Source of the DNA: Nocardioides sp.
GTDB taxonomy: Bacteria; Actinomycetota; Actinomycetes; Propionibacteriales; Nocardioidaceae
Reading direction: 5' to 3'
Length of the DNA stretch: 64,000 bases
Assembly (NCBI GenBank): GCA_037045645.1
Contig: JBAOIH010000001.1
Location: 62,001-126,000, forward strand
The notes under the pieces are model-generated. The model ran no database searches. It was not told the DNA's origin and was given only the letters and a program-made list of their open reading frames with translations. Both the position numbers and the translations under genes were made by a program. Shown here piece after piece: positions 33,801 to 48,500 of the stretch. Every line of letters begins with the position of its first letter. Within the stretch, counting starts at the first letter, position 1.

Positions 33801-36800
33801 GGCCATCGACCTGGGACTGGGTCCCGTACGAGGTCGTCGCGGTGCGCTCACGGCCGCCAGTCGCGAGGTTCTGGACGGGCTCGCCCTCAGGGAGGCGGCG
33901 TGATGGATACCGAATTCGACCCCGCACTGCTAGAACGTGTCAAGCAACGTTTGGCGGCATCGCCCGGACCGCTCGATCCGGCCCGCGTTGCGGCGGCGCT
34001 GAGAGAGACCGGCGTCCCGGTCGGTGACGCGACGGTTCTTGCCATCCACGACGCCCTGCGCCGCGACGTCCTGGGCGCGGGTCCGCTGGAGCAATTGCTG
34101 CAACTGCCCGGGGTCACCGACGTGCTCGTCAACGGACCGGCGCAGGTGTTCGTGGACGCCGGTGACGGACTCACCCTCGCCGACGTCACCTTCCCCGACG
34201 ACGGTGCCGTCCGCCGACTCGCTCAGCGCCTCGCCGCCGGGGTCGGTCGTCGCCTCGACGATGCCTCTCCGTGGGTGGACGCGCGCCTCAAGGACGGCAC
34301 CAGGTTTCATGCGGTCCTGGCGCCGGTGGGACGTCCCGGAACCTTGCTCTCGCTGCGGATCCCGGCGAGGAAGGCATTCACCCTCGACGACCTGGTGGCG
34401 GCGGGCTCGATCACCTCGGCCGGTGCACGGTTGCTGGCACGCATCGTCTCGGCCCGGTTGGCGTTCCTGATCAGTGGTGGCACCGGCACCGGCAAGACGA
34501 CGCTGCTGGCCAGGGTGCCGCCGCGCGAACGGCTGGTGCTCGTCGAAGACGCGGCCGAACTTTCGCCTGTCCATCCCCACGTCGTGGCGTTGGAGGCCAG
34601 GCCGGCGAACCTCGAAGGCGTCGGCGCGGTGACGCTGCGCGATCTCGTACGCCAGGGGTTGCGAATGCGCCCCGACCGACTGGTCGTGGGGGAGTGTCGC
34701 GGCGCGGAGGTCACCGACCTGTTGGCGGCGCTCAACACCGGGCATGAGGGCGGCTGCGGGACGATCCATGCCAACTCTGCGGGTGACGTACCTGCGCGGA
34801 TCGAGGCGCTGGCGTTGGCGGCGGGCCTGACCCGGGACGCCGCACACAGCCAACTGGCTGCTGCGCTCGACGCGGTGATCCACGTCGGGCGCGACAAGGA
34901 GGGGCGACGGCGGGTGCTGCAGGTGGGCGTACCCCGTCGCGGCACCGATGGCCTGGTGCAGATCGAGTGCGCAGTGTCGTTCGACGACCAGACCCTGGTC
35001 GAGGGACCGGCTGCGGGCGTCCTGGCGCACCGGTTGACGGCATGACGGTGTTGTGGGCGCTGGTCCTCGGCGCAGTCGCCGGGGGACTCGCGTTTCCACG
35101 CACCGGACGACCGGGCGACCGTCGCGTCGCGCGGGCGGTGGTCGTGGTGCTGGCGTGCGTGGGGGCCCTGATCATGGGTGACTCTCTGACCGCGCAACGT
35201 GCCGGCTTGCTGGCCGTCGCCGGGGTCGCCGCGGCCGGATCCTGGCAGCTGTGGCGATCGCACGGGTTACGGCGCCGGGAGAGGGCTGCCAGAGCCGCGG
35301 TCGCGGAGGGTGCCGCGCTGCTGGTGTCCGAGTTGCGTTCCGGGGTGACGGCCGATCAGGCCCTCGCGCGGGTGGCCGAAGAGGTCGAGGTCTACCGCCC
35401 GATCAGCCGCGCAGCCGCACTCGGAGTCGACGTGCCGGCGGCGCTGCGTACGGCTGCTGCGGGTCCTGGCATGGAACAACTGGCGCTGATCGGAGCGGGC
35501 TGGGCGGTCGCCCGGCGTACGGGTGCCAGCCTGACCAGCACCCTGAGCCAGGTCACCTCGTCGCTGCGCGCCCAAGAGGCGACCGATCGACTCGTCGAGG
35601 GCGAACTCGCCTCTGCCCGCGCTACCGCCAAACTCGTGGCGGTGCTCCCGGTCGCGGCTTGGGGCATCGGCAGCGGTGCGGGCGGTGATCCGTTGGGATT
35701 CCTGCTCGGCACCGGGTGGGGGCTGGTCTGCCTCCTGCTCGGTCTGGCATTGACCTGGGGCGGAATCGCGTGGATCTCGGCTCTGACCGCGCGTGAGGGA
35801 TGAGGCGCTGAGATGCAGGACCCGACCTCCGGATTGGTGATCGGCGCCGCGATCTGCGCGGGGCTGACGGTCTGGCTCACGGTGCCACCGCGAATCGATC
35901 CGGCACCGGTGCCGGCGAGGGCTGTGCCCGGTGCATCCCGTCGCCCTCAGTGGGCGCCGGTGGCAGCGGCCTTCGGCACCTGGGCGTTCGTGGGCGGCGT
36001 CCAAGGCGTCGTCATCGCCGCGGTCGTCGGGGTTGTCGTCGCGGTGATCGTGGCGCGCGCCGAGGATCCCCACGCGCGGCGTCATCGAGTGGCGGTCGAA
36101 CGCCAACTGCCTCACGTCGTACTCATTCTCGGCTCGGCTCTCAAGGCCGGTGCGCCGGTCGGGCGAGCGCTCGAGGTGGTGGGCGAGGCGTTCCCGGGCC
36201 CTGCTGCCGACCAACTCGCCGACGTCACCGCGCGGCTACACCTTGGTGTCGATCCGGCCGTCGCTTGGGAGCATCTTCGCGCCGACCCCTCCCTGGCACC
36301 TCTGGCGCGGGTGATGGCCTCGTCTGCTCGGTCGGGGGCGCCGGTCGCCGAGGCCGTCACCCGCTTGGCCGAGGACCTGGCCGAGCAGTCTCGCGCTCGC
36401 GACGAGATGCGGGCGCGCACTGTCGGCGTACGTGCGGCGGTGCCGCTGGGATTGTGCCTGCTGCCCGCGTTCCTCGTCCTGGGCATCGTGCCGGTCGTCG
36501 CCGGTCTGCTCACCACCTTGCTCGAATAGGCCACTTCTTCTCCACAGGACCCACTCGGGAACGGTTCTCCACAGCGGTCGGTCCAACGCCAGCAGCCACG
36601 GCCGATCCAGAGCACAGTGGGCCTTCTTGCGGCTCGACGGGAGTCGCCTCTCGGGAAGGAAATCCCTCATGACTGGACCTACTGCTGCCGGACCTTCTGC
36701 TGCCGGACCTACTGCTGCCGGACCTTCTGCTGCCGGACCTACTGCTGCCGGACCTACTGCTGCCGGAGTGACTGCTGTCGCCTCGACTGCGAGCAGCGAC

Positions 36801-39800
36801 GAGCGCGGCATCACGACCGCCGAATACGCGGTCGGCACCGCGGCCGGTGCCGGACTGGCCGGGCTGCTCTACAAGTTGTTGAGCGGTGGCTTCGGCGAGG
36901 GCCTGCTCAAGAAGTTGTTCGACCACGTGCTCAGCCTGCTCGGCATCGGCTGATGCGACGGCGTGGCGAGCGTGGTGTCGTCACCGCCGAGTTGGCGATG
37001 GGGCTACCGCTGCTCCTCGCGCTGACCGTGGCATTGGTGTGGGTGCTCTCGGTCGGCTATGCCCAGATCAGGCTGGTCGACGCGACGCGGGAGGCCGCGC
37101 GGGCGTTGGCGCGTGGCGACTCCGAGGAGCAGGCGCGCCGAGCAGCCGTACGCGTGGCGCCCGAGGGGGCCAGCTTCGCCTTCGGCACCGCCGACGGGTT
37201 GGTCACCGTGCAGGGCCGAGCACGCGTGGACGATGCCGGACTCGCCATCAGGGTGGCGCCCTCCGTAAGGCTTCGTGCCGAGGCGATCGCGTTGGCTGAG
37301 GAGGACCGGTGAGACGACGCAACGCGCGCGGGTCGGGCACGCAACTGATGGTCGCCTTTGCCGGGGTCCTGCTGCTGGTTGGCGCCGCTGTGACCGTCGT
37401 GGCGGCCATGCTGGTGGAGCATCGCCGAGCCCAGAGTGCCGCTGACCTCGCGGCGCTCGCGGGAGCGGCGGCGCTGCTAGACGGGCGGGCCGGGTGCGAG
37501 GTCGCCCGCGACGTCGCAGCACGCAACGGCGCGGCTGTCGTCTCGTGTGTCGTGGACCGGCGGGAGGTGGTGGTGCATACGCGCATCAAAGGTCCGCGGT
37601 CCTTGGGGCAACGCGGGGACCTCGAAGGTCACGCCAGGGCCGGGCCCGTCAGTGGCTGACGCAATGGCGCGTCAGTGTTCCTCGTCGCGCTTGCGGTCCG
37701 CTTCGACCCGATCGAGCTTCTCGTTGAGTGCCGCCAGTTCCCTGCGTTCGCGACGGTGGGCCAGGCTGCGCTTGGTGCCGAACTTGAGGATCGAGATGCC
37801 CGCCATCACGGCGGCGCCGGACGCGACGCCGATCAGGAAGAACGCCATCGGCGAGATGTCGATGCCTAACCAGGCCACGGCGTCCGGATTGTCGGCGCTG
37901 ACCTCGGAGAGGAAGACGCCCGAGAGGATGGCGAGCACACCGAGAAGAATGAAGAGCAAGCCCACGATGACCATGGGTGCACAGTAGGGGATGTCGCCGG
38001 GCGCGTTCAGTGATGGCGGGCCAGCAGGATGTCGAGCAGCAGCACGGCGCCCGACTTGTCGAGCGGGTTGTTCTGATTGCCGCACTTGGGCGACTGGATG
38101 CACGACGGGCACCCGGACACACAGGTGCAGGCGGCAATCGTCTCGCGGGTTGCCCGCAGCCAGTCCTCGGCGGCACGGAACCCCCGCTCTGCGAAGCCGG
38201 CTCCCCCCGGGTAGCCGTCATAGACGAAGACGGTGAGCAGTCCGGTGTCGGCGTGCAGCGCGGTGGAGACGCCGCCGATGTCCCACCGGTCGCAGGTGGC
38301 CACGAGAGGCAGCAGGCCGATCGAGCAGTGCTCGGCTGCGTGAGCGGCGCCGGGACGGTCGGCGGACTCCAGGCCGGCGGCTGCCATCACGTCGTCGGGC
38401 ACCGTCCACCACACAGCCCGGGTGCGCAGCGAGCGCGGCGGCAGGTCGAGTGGCTCCTCCGCCACGATCTCACCGCCGGGTTGGCGTCGCTTGAGGAAAG
38501 AGACCACCTGGTTGCTCACGTCGACGTCGCCGAAGTTGACCGAGGCGCTGCCCCAACGTCGGCTCTCGCGCATCCGGGTGATGCGGATTTCGGTGATGTC
38601 GCGAGCGGTAGTGGAGTAGGTGATCTCAGGGGCCGGTGCCACGTGCGCCACGTGGTCGTCGAGGTCCAGTTCCGACACCCACCAGGTCTCGCCGCGGTGG
38701 ACGTACACCGCCCCAGTGTGAGCGGTCGCGTGCGCCGCGCCACCGTCCATGGTGCCGATCAATCTGCCGGTGCCCTGCTCGATCAGGGACACCTGTCGCC
38801 CTCCCGTGGACCGGATATCGGCGAGGTCGGCTGCACGCCGCTGGTCGGTCCAGAACCATCCCGTCGGCCGGCGCCGCAGCAACCCCTTGGAGGTGAGCGC
38901 GTCCAGGCACGCCCGCGCGGTGGGACCGAAGTAGTCGACCTCCTCGTCTCGCAGCGGGGACTCCTGAGCGGCCGCGCACAGGTGCGGTGCCAGGACCTGC
39001 TCGTTCGTCGTGTCGAAGACCGTCGCCTCCAGCGGCTGGCCCAACAGCACCTCGGGATGCGAGATCAGGTAGGTGTCGAGCGGGTCGTCCTTGGCGATCA
39101 GCAGCCCGAGCGCAGGGCCGCCCGCGCGTCCGGCGCGGCCGAGTTGTTGCCAGAACGCTGCGCGGGTGCCGGGGTAGCCGGCGAGCAGGACCGCGTCGAG
39201 TCCCGCCACGTCGATTCCCAGTTCCAGCGCATTGGTCGCCGCGAGCCCGGTCAGTCGCCCGGCACGCAGGTCGGCCTCGATAGCTCGCCGCTCTTCGGGG
39301 AGGTAGCCACCTCGGTAGGCACCGACTCGGCGGCCGAGCCCGGGCTCAACCTCGTCGAGCAGGCGTGCGGCCGTGGTGGCCACCTGTTCGACCCCGCGCC
39401 GCGAGCGTACGAACGCCAACGTCGCGACGTCCTCGGCCACCAGATCTGCCAACAGGTCGGCCGCCTCTGACGAAGCTGCCCGGCGCGACGGGGCTCCTTG
39501 TTCACCCAGGTGCGCGGTCAGCGGTGGTTCCCACAGCCCGATCGTCACCTCACCGCGAGGCGACGCGTCGGCGGTGAGGGGCACGACGTCCAGACCGGTC
39601 AACAGCCGAGCCGCCTGCTCCGGGTCGGCGGCCGTAGCGGAGGCGAGAACGAAGGTCGGCTCGGCGCCGTACGCCGCGCACACCCGCCGCAGCCGTCGCA
39701 GGATCAGCGCCACGTGGGCGCCGAAGACCCCTCTGTAGTGGTGACACTCGTCGATCACCACGAAGCGGAGTTTGGCAAAAAAGTCGGCCCAGCGGTCGTG

Positions 39801-42800
39801 GCGCGGCAGCATCGAGCGGTGCAACATGTCCGGGTTCGTCAACACCCACTCGGCGTACTCTCGCGTCCACTCGCGCTCGTCCTGGCTGCTGTCGCCGTCG
39901 TGCGTGGCGATGCGTACGTCGGTGCCGAGCCCGCGCAGTGCCGCGCACTGATCGTGGGCCAGGGCTTTCGTCGGCGCGAGGTAGAGCACCGCCGCGCCGC
40001 GCTGTCCGCGTGGGCGACGCTCGGCGCGGATCGCCGAGAGCCCCGGAAGTTGGTACGCCAGCGACTTGCCGGAGGCGGTGCCCGTGGCCAGCACGACGTG
40101 CGTACCAGCCCACGCAGCGTCGGCGGCGACCTGTTGATGCAACCACGGCGATGCGACCCCGCGCTGCGCCAACCGAGCGACCAGGTCCGGGTCGACCCAC
40201 TGGGGCCAGGTGCCGAACTGTGCCGCGCGCGGCGGTAGCACCGTCACATGGCGCAACCGCTCTCCACGAGTGGGCACTGCCGCCAATCTGGACAACGGGG
40301 AAGAAAACTGGGCTCTGGAGAAAACTTCCGGGGTCTGGCTCGCGTCATCCAGTTGGGGTGAGTGCGTCTCACCTCCACGACCGCGTTCCCGCACGGGTGA
40401 AGTCTGACAAACGGCACCGACATTCGACTTTGGTAGCCGTGGGCAGGAATTCCACCTCACCGGGCGCCGTGGTTTGATAGTCCCGGCAACATCAGGGGTG
40501 GTACGCCACCCGGTCAAGGCGTTCTCTGGGGGCGCCGTAGGAGCGATTGTGGATCTGACACTGGCGACTCGCGACGCCGACGCCTCAACCATCATCACGG
40601 TGGGCGGCGAGATCGATGTCTACACCGCACCCAAGTTGCGCGACCTGATCACCGAGTTGGTCGGCCAGGGCCGTTATCACCTCGTGGTCGACATGAGCGG
40701 CGTGGAGTTCCTCGACTCCACCGGCCTCGGAGTGCTCGTCGGCGGTCTCAAGAAGGTCCGCAGCAACAACGGCTCCCTCCACCTGGTGTGCAGCCAGGAA
40801 CGTCTGCTCAAGATCTTCCGCATCACCGGTCTGGCTAAGGTCTTCCAGATCCACCCCACCGCCGAGGACGCCCTCGCCGCCGAAACCGTCGGCTGAACCT
40901 CAAGGCGGGTCGTCCCCGCCTGACCCCGCCTCCTGTGGCCTGTGTCACCGCGTGCGATACTCCGCGCGACACGAATGCGACCCGCATCACAGGAGGATCA
41001 GCACATGGCCGGGATCATTCCCGCTGTCGGAACGCCTGATCTCACCGGCACCAACCAGCTTCTGGTCATCATCGTCTTGGCCATCGCCCTCGCGGCGTTG
41101 GGCATGGCCGTGGTGTTCTGGCGGCAGGTCATGGCGGCTGCTGAGGGCACCGACAACATGAAGAACATCGCTCAAGCGGTGCAGGAGGGCGCAAACGCCT
41201 ACCTCACCCGACAGTTCCGCACTCTCGGCATCTTCGCGGTCGTGGCGTTCGCGGTGCTGCTGCTGCTCCCGGGCGACTGGGACGTCAAGATCGGACGGTC
41301 CCTGTTCTTCCTGTTGGGTGCCGGCTTCTCGGCTGCCATCGGCTTCCTGGGGATGTCTCTGGCCGTTCGCGCGAACCTGCGTGTCGCCGCCGCTGCCGAG
41401 ACTCAGGGACGCGACCCGGCTATGACGGTCGGCTTCCGCACCGGCGCCTTCGTCGGCATGGCCACCGTCGGCCTCGGCCTCCTGGGCGCCTCGCTGGTCG
41501 TGCTCCTCTACAAGGATGACGCGGCGCACGTGCTGGAGGGCTTCGGCTTCGGTGCCGCGCTGCTCGCGATGTTCATGCGAGTCGGCGGCGGCATCTTCAC
41601 CAAGGCGGCCGACGTCGGTGCCGACCTGGTGGGCAAGGTCGAGCAGAACATCCCCGAAGACGACCCGCGCAATGCCGCGACCATCGCCGACAACGTCGGC
41701 GACAACGTCGGCGACTGCGCGGGCATGGCCGCCGACTTGTTCGAGTCGTACGCCGTCACGCTGGTGGCCGCGCTGATCCTCGGCTCGCAGGCATTCGGTG
41801 ACAAGGGCCTGGTCTTCCCGCTCCTCGTGCCGGCGATCGGTGCGTTGACCGCGGTCCTCGGTGTCTTCCTGACCCGCCCGCGCGCGGGTGAGAACGGACT
41901 GACCACCATCAACCGCGCCTTCTATATCTCTGCCGCCGTCGGAGCGCTGGCGAGCGTCGTGCTGTCGTACGTCTACCTGCCGTCGACCTTCGCAGGATTC
42001 GACAATGTCACCGGCATCGACATGGGTGGCGCCGAAGGCGACCCGCGAGTGATCGCCTCGGCCGCCGTGGTCATCGGTGTGGTGATGGCCGCCGGCATCC
42101 TCGCGCTGACCGGCTACTACACCGGCACCGAGTTCCGCCCGGTCAAGGACGTCGGCAAGACCTCCCTGACCGGCCCCGCGACCGTGATCTTGTCCGGACT
42201 TTCGGTTGGTTTCGAGTCTGCCGTCTACACCACGCTGGTCATCGGCGCGGCTGTCTTCGGTGGCTTCATGCTGGGCGGCGCGACCCTGACCGTGTCGCTG
42301 TTCGCGGTCGCGCTGGCCGGCTGTGGTCTGCTCACCACCGTCGGCGTGATCGTGGCGATGGACACCTTCGGCCCGGTCTCCGACAACGCCCAGGGCATCG
42401 CCGAGATGTCGGGCGACGTCAGCCCCGAGGGCGCGCAGATCCTCACCGAACTCGACGCCGTCGGCAACACCACCAAGGCCATCACCAAGGGCATCGCGAT
42501 CGCGACGGCTGTGTTGGCCGCCACGGCGCTGTTCGGCTCGTACGCCACCTCGATCAACGAAGCGATCACCGAATCGGGTGCGGAGTTCAACTTCGCCCAC
42601 CTGTACGTGTACAACCCGGCCGTGCTGGTCGGCGTACTCCTCGGCGCTGCCGTGGTGTTCCTCTTCTCCGGTCTGGCGATCAACGCCGTGGGCCGCGCGG
42701 CCGGTGCGGTCGTGATGGAGGTACGCCGCCAGTTCCGCGAGATCCCCGGGATCATGGAGGGCACTGGCCGTCCCGAGTACGGCAAGGTCGTCGACATCGT

Positions 42801-42988
42801 CACCCGCGACTCGCTTCGTGAACTCGTCACGCCCGGCATCTTGGCCGTCTTCGCCCCGATCGCGGTCGGCTTCGGCCTGGGCGTCACGGCGCTCGCTGGC
42901 TTCCTCGCCGGCGCGATCGGCGCTGGCACCCTGATGGCCGTCTTCTTGGCCAACGCGGGTGGCGCGTGGGACAACGCGAAGAAGCTCG

Positions 42989-43022
<34 letters not shown>

Positions 43023-45496
43023 CGCCCACGCCGCGACCGTTATCGGCGACACGGTGGGTGACCCCTTCAAGGACACCGCCGGCCCGGCCATCAACCCGCT
43101 GATCAAGGTGATGAACCTGGTCTCGTTGTTGATCGCGTCGGCCGTGGTCTCGCTGAGCATGGGCAAGGACGAGAACGATGCGCTGCGCATCGGCATCGCG
43201 CTGGTCGCGGTGGCGGTGATCGCGGTCGCGGTGTTCATCTCCAAGCAGCGTGAGGTCGCTATCGCGGACGATGGGGATAACGCGGGCTCGTCGTCGATGA
43301 CCCCGCAGGTTTCCTGAGTCGAGCGGACCAGAGGCCGCTCAGCCCCCGGAGAACCGGGTGCTGAGCGGCCTTTTCGCGTGCTGAGTTGCTGCTCGGCCCC
43401 GGTGCACACTCCGCCCAGCGAGCGGCTTTGCGGCCCGGCTGGCACAGTGACACCTTGTGGACGGACTCGATCTGGATCTGGCGCCTCGCCTGCGCGACGC
43501 GCTGCTGGCAGCCGACTTCACCTTCGACCACGTCGTCGAACGCCTCGGCCCGCGCGCACACGGCGCCCTGGCGCGCAACGAGACCGCGCCAGGACTGCTG
43601 TCCACCGGTTCGGGGGATGCGCTCGACGCGCTGATCCGCCTCTTCCTGTTGCAGGCCGACGTGGCCAGGTCTGCCGTCGACGCCGCGCTGCCCGGCCTGG
43701 CCGAGCCGCTCGCGCACGCCGGGCTCCTCGACCTCGCCGCCGGGCGGGTCCGAGCCCTGCTGGACTGTCGCCCGTACGCCGAGGAGGAGCGCGACCTCTG
43801 GGTCGTCTCGGACCTGACGCCCGGGATGGACGGCGCCGCCAATGTGATGACCGGCGACTATGTCCTCGGCATCAGCCCGGCCTCCACCTCCTTGGCCCAC
43901 CTCACGATGCGGCGCCCGGTTGCACGCGCGCTCGATCTGGGCACCGGGTGCGGCGTACAAGCCCTGCACCTGGCAGCGCACAGTGACGTCGTGGTCGCCA
44001 CCGACGTCAACCCGCGGGCGTTGGCGATGACTCGCTTCAACTGCGCGCTCAACGAGGTCGCACAGGTGGACGTACGTGACGGGTCGCTCTTCGAGCCCGT
44101 CGCGGGGGAGCGGTTCGACCTGATCGCCACCAACCCGCCGTTCGTGATCTCGCCGGCCAACACCGAGCGTCTGGTCTATCGCGACTCGGGCCTGCCCGGC
44201 GACACGGTCGTCGAGCGGATCGTCCGCGAGGCACCGGAGCACCTGGTCGACGGTGGCTGGCTGCAGGTGCTGGCCAACTGGGTCATCAGCAAGGACACGC
44301 CTTGGCAGGAGCGACTCGCCGAGTGGTTGCGGCCCGGCGACGATGCGCTCGTGGTGCAGCGTGAGGTGCTCGACCCGGCGGCGTACGTCGAACTCTGGCT
44401 CAAGGACTCCGGACACCACGGCGGGCCTGACTATCTGGCCCGGCACGACGCTTGGCTGCGCTGGCTCGACGACCAGAGGGTCGAGGGGATCGGCTTCGGT
44501 TGGATCAACGTGCGTACGGCAGGCTCTGGAGCGCGCGAACTGCTCGAGTGGCCCTACGAGGTGGAGCAGCCGATCGCGCCTGCGATCGCGAAGTGGGGGG
44601 ACGCCGTGGCGCGGATGGCCGGACTGGACGAGCAGGGGTTGCTGAATGCGCACCCGGTCGTACGCCCCGACGTACGCCAGGAGTCCCACGGGCAGCCGGG
44701 CGCTGAGGATCCCGAGACGATCGTGCTGCGCCAGCAGCGTGGCTTGTGCCGTGCCCGGCAGGTGGACACGGTCGAGGCGGCACTCGTCGGAGCCAGCGAC
44801 GGTGACCTCAGCGTCGCTCGATTGCTGGATGCCCTCGCGAGTCTGCTGGAGCGCGACCCCGCGGAGTTGACCGCGCACTACCTGCCGGTCGTGGCCGAAC
44901 TCGTGGGTGAGGGCTTCCTCGAACTGGGCTAGGAAGTGGCCCGTACGGTGGCCGTTTCGCGTGTTCGCGCTACCGTGTCGGCCCGGAAGGGTCTCGGGAG
45001 GCTCAACCGCATCGAGAAGGACGAAGGTTCAGTGGCACACAAGTTGGTGATCGTCGAGTCGCCCGGAAAGATCTCCAAGATCCGGGACTACCTCGGCAAG
45101 GGGTACGTCGTCGAGGCGTCCATTGGTCACATCCGCGACCTTCCGCAGAGCGCTGCCGACACTCCTGCCAAGATCAAGGACAAGCCCTGGGGGCGGATGG
45201 CTGTCGACGTCGACAACGACTTCACGCCCTATTACGTCGTCCCGGCCAAGTCGCGCGACCAGGTCCGCAAACTCAAAGGCTTGGTCAAGGACGCCGACGA
45301 GCTCTACCTCGCCACCGATGGTGACCGCGAGGGCGAGGCGATCGCCTGGCATCTGCTCGACGAACTCAAGCCCAAGAACATCCCGGTCCACCGGATGGTC
45401 TTCGGCGAGATCACCCGCTCCGCGATCGAAGAGGCTGTCGCCAACCCGCGCCAGATCAACGACGATCTGGTCGAGGCGCAAGAAGCGCGTCGCATC

Positions 45497-45538
<42 letters not shown>

Positions 45539-48500
45539 CGCAAGGTGATGAGCGGACTCTCGGCCGGTCGCGTCCAGTCCGTGGCCACCCGACTCGTGGT
45601 CGACCGCGAGCGCGAGCGGATGGCGTTCCGGGTCGCGTCCTACTGGGATCTGCAAGGCACGTTCGACGCGGGCGACAAACACGACCCGCGGATGTTCCCC
45701 GCCAAGCTGCACTCGATCGACGGCTCCCGCGTCGCGAGCGGCTCGGATTTCGACAACACCGCCACGCTGAAGTCGCAGAGCAAGCTGCACCTCAACCAGG
45801 CCGCGGCCGAGGCACTCGTACGCGCTCTGGGCGACACGACCTATTCCGTACGCTCGGTCGAGTCCAAGCCCTACCGCCGCCAGCCGTACGCCCCCTTCCG
45901 CACCACCACGATGCAGCAGGAGGCCTCGCGCAAGCTTGGCATGAGCGCGTCGACCACGATGTCGGTGGCGCAGCGTCTCTATGAGGGCGGTTACATCACC
46001 TATATGCGTACGGATTCGATCACGCTGTCGACGTCGGCGATCGCGGCCGCCCGCAACCAGGTGCGCGACCTTTACGGGGCCGAATACCTTCCCGACGCTC
46101 CGCGCGTCTACTCCGGCAAGGTCAAGAACGCCCAAGAGGCGCACGAGGCGATTCGTCCGGCCGGCGACTCGTTCCAGACTCCGGCGCAGACCGGCCTGAG
46201 CGGCGACCAGTTCCGCCTCTATGAGCTGATCTGGATGCGTACGGTCGCCTCGCAGATGAAGGACGCGACCGGCAACTCCGTCACCGTCCGCCTGGGTGGG
46301 CAGTCCTCCGACGGTCGGGACGTGGTTTTCTCCGCGAGTGGTCGCACGATCACCTTCCACGGCTTCCTCAAGGCGTACGTCGAGGGCCGCGACGACTCCA
46401 AGCGCGCCGACGACGCCGAGACCCGGCTGCCCGGCCTGAGCCAGGGCGAGACCGTGTCGGCCGCGTCGATCTCGGCCGAGGGTCACGAGACCAAGCCCCC
46501 GGCTCGCTACACCGAGGCCACGCTGATCAAGGAACTCGAGGATCGCGAGATCGGGCGCCCGTCGACGTACGCCTCGATCATCGGCACCATCCAGAACCGC
46601 GGCTATGTCTACAAGAAGGGCACCGCGCTGGTGCCTGCCTGGATCGCGTTCTCCGCGACTCGGCTGCTGGAGGAGCACTTCCCGCGCCAGATCTCGTACG
46701 AGTTCACCGCCGGGATGGAAGACGTCCTCGACGACATCGCCAAGGGTGAGAAGGACCGGGTCAGCGAACTGCAGGAGTTCTACTTCGGCAACGACTCGGT
46801 CGCGGGTCTGCACACCCTGGTCAACGAGTTGGGCGAGATCGATGCCAAGGACCTTGCCACCTTCCCGATCGGTGGCAAGGAGTCGGGCATCGTGCTGCGG
46901 GTGGGTCGCTACGGCCCCTACCTCGAAGGTCCCGACGACGAAGGCAACCCTGCGGGCAAGCGGGCCAACGTGCCCGACGACCTGCCGCCCGACGAGTTGA
47001 CGCTGGAGAAGGCCAAGGAACTCTTCGCCAATCCGGCAGGGGAGGAGATCGCGCTGGGTGCGCACCCCGAGACCGGCTTGCAGATCGTGGCGAAGAACGG
47101 TCGCTTCGGTCCGTACGTGACCGAGGTGCTGCCCGAGGACGCGTCGAAGTCCGCGAAGCCGCGTACGGGTTCGCTGTTCAAGTCGATGACGTTGCAGACC
47201 GTGTCCTTGGACGACGCGCTCAAGCTGTTGTCGCTGCCGCGTGTGGTCGGCTCGGACGCCGAGGGTGTGGAGATCACCGCGCAGAACGGTCGCTACGGGC
47301 CGTACCTGAAGAAGGGCACCGACTCCAGGTCGCTGGTCAGCGAGGACCAACTGCTGACGATCACCCTCGACGAGGCTCTGGCGATCTATGCCCAGCCCAA
47401 GACCCGTGGTCGTGCTGCTGCCGCGGCGCCGCTGAAGGAACTCGGCAACGACCCGGTCTCCGGTCAGCCGATCGTGGTGAAGTCGGGCCGTTTCGGCGAA
47501 TACGTCACCGACGGCGAATACAACGCCACCTTGCGCAAGGATGACTCGGTCGAGGACATCACGACCGAGCGGGCTGCCGAACTGCTCGCCGATCGGCGCG
47601 CTCGTGGTCCGGCGAAGAAGACTGCCAAGCGGGCGGCGAAGAAGTCGACCAGGAAGTCGACTGCGAAGAAGACGGCCGCCAAGAAGACGACCGCGAAGAA
47701 GACGACGAAGAAGGCTGCCGCGAAGAAGTCCTGATCAGGGGATCGCGGTGGCCGAGGGCAGGACGGCGACCTCGGTCGGCGCTACGGAGGGTGTCGGCGT
47801 CGTGGCGCCATGCCAGGCCGGGAACTGCTCGCGTACGCACAGGTCGAAGTCGTCGTCGGTGCGGGCCACGTCGTTGAGGCCGACCTCGAGCATGGCGCAG
47901 GCGATCTGTGCGTTGACGAGTGCCGGCTGATCGGCGATGCAGTCGGCCAGCTCGGGGTCCACGAAACCGTGCGCTCCGCAGAGCTCCGCTGCGGTCTGGG
48001 CGGGCGGGGTCGCGCTGACGGTCGGAGTGGGGACGACCGTCGGCGAGGTGGTGGGAAGCGGCGTCGTGGGTGCTGTGGTGGGAGGCGCCGTCGTGGGCGC
48101 CGGCGTCTGGGAGGCCAGGACGAACACCGGGGCGCTCGTGGACGCGGTGACGACCGCCTTCGGTGCCAATCCGGTCGCGATCGTCTCGATCGGCATCACG
48201 TCCATGGGCGGCAGGGCGTACGAGGTGACGTGGACGTCGGCGTACGTCTGCGAGGTGTAGAGCTCGTACGCGCTCTCGACCTTCTGCGCGTAGACCCTGC
48301 CCGTGTGGAGTTGGCGCAACGCCTTGCGCCGGTCCGCTTGCTGGCCGAGGTCACCGCCGTCGTGGCACAACACGGCCGCGACCGCGAGGGAGGCATCGTC
48401 GAGGTCGCCGATGCGGCGCAGGCCGTCGTTATCGGCGTCCACGCCGATGCCGGCCCACGCGTCGGGCTGCAGCCGCATCGGGCCGCGTACGCCCGCAGCG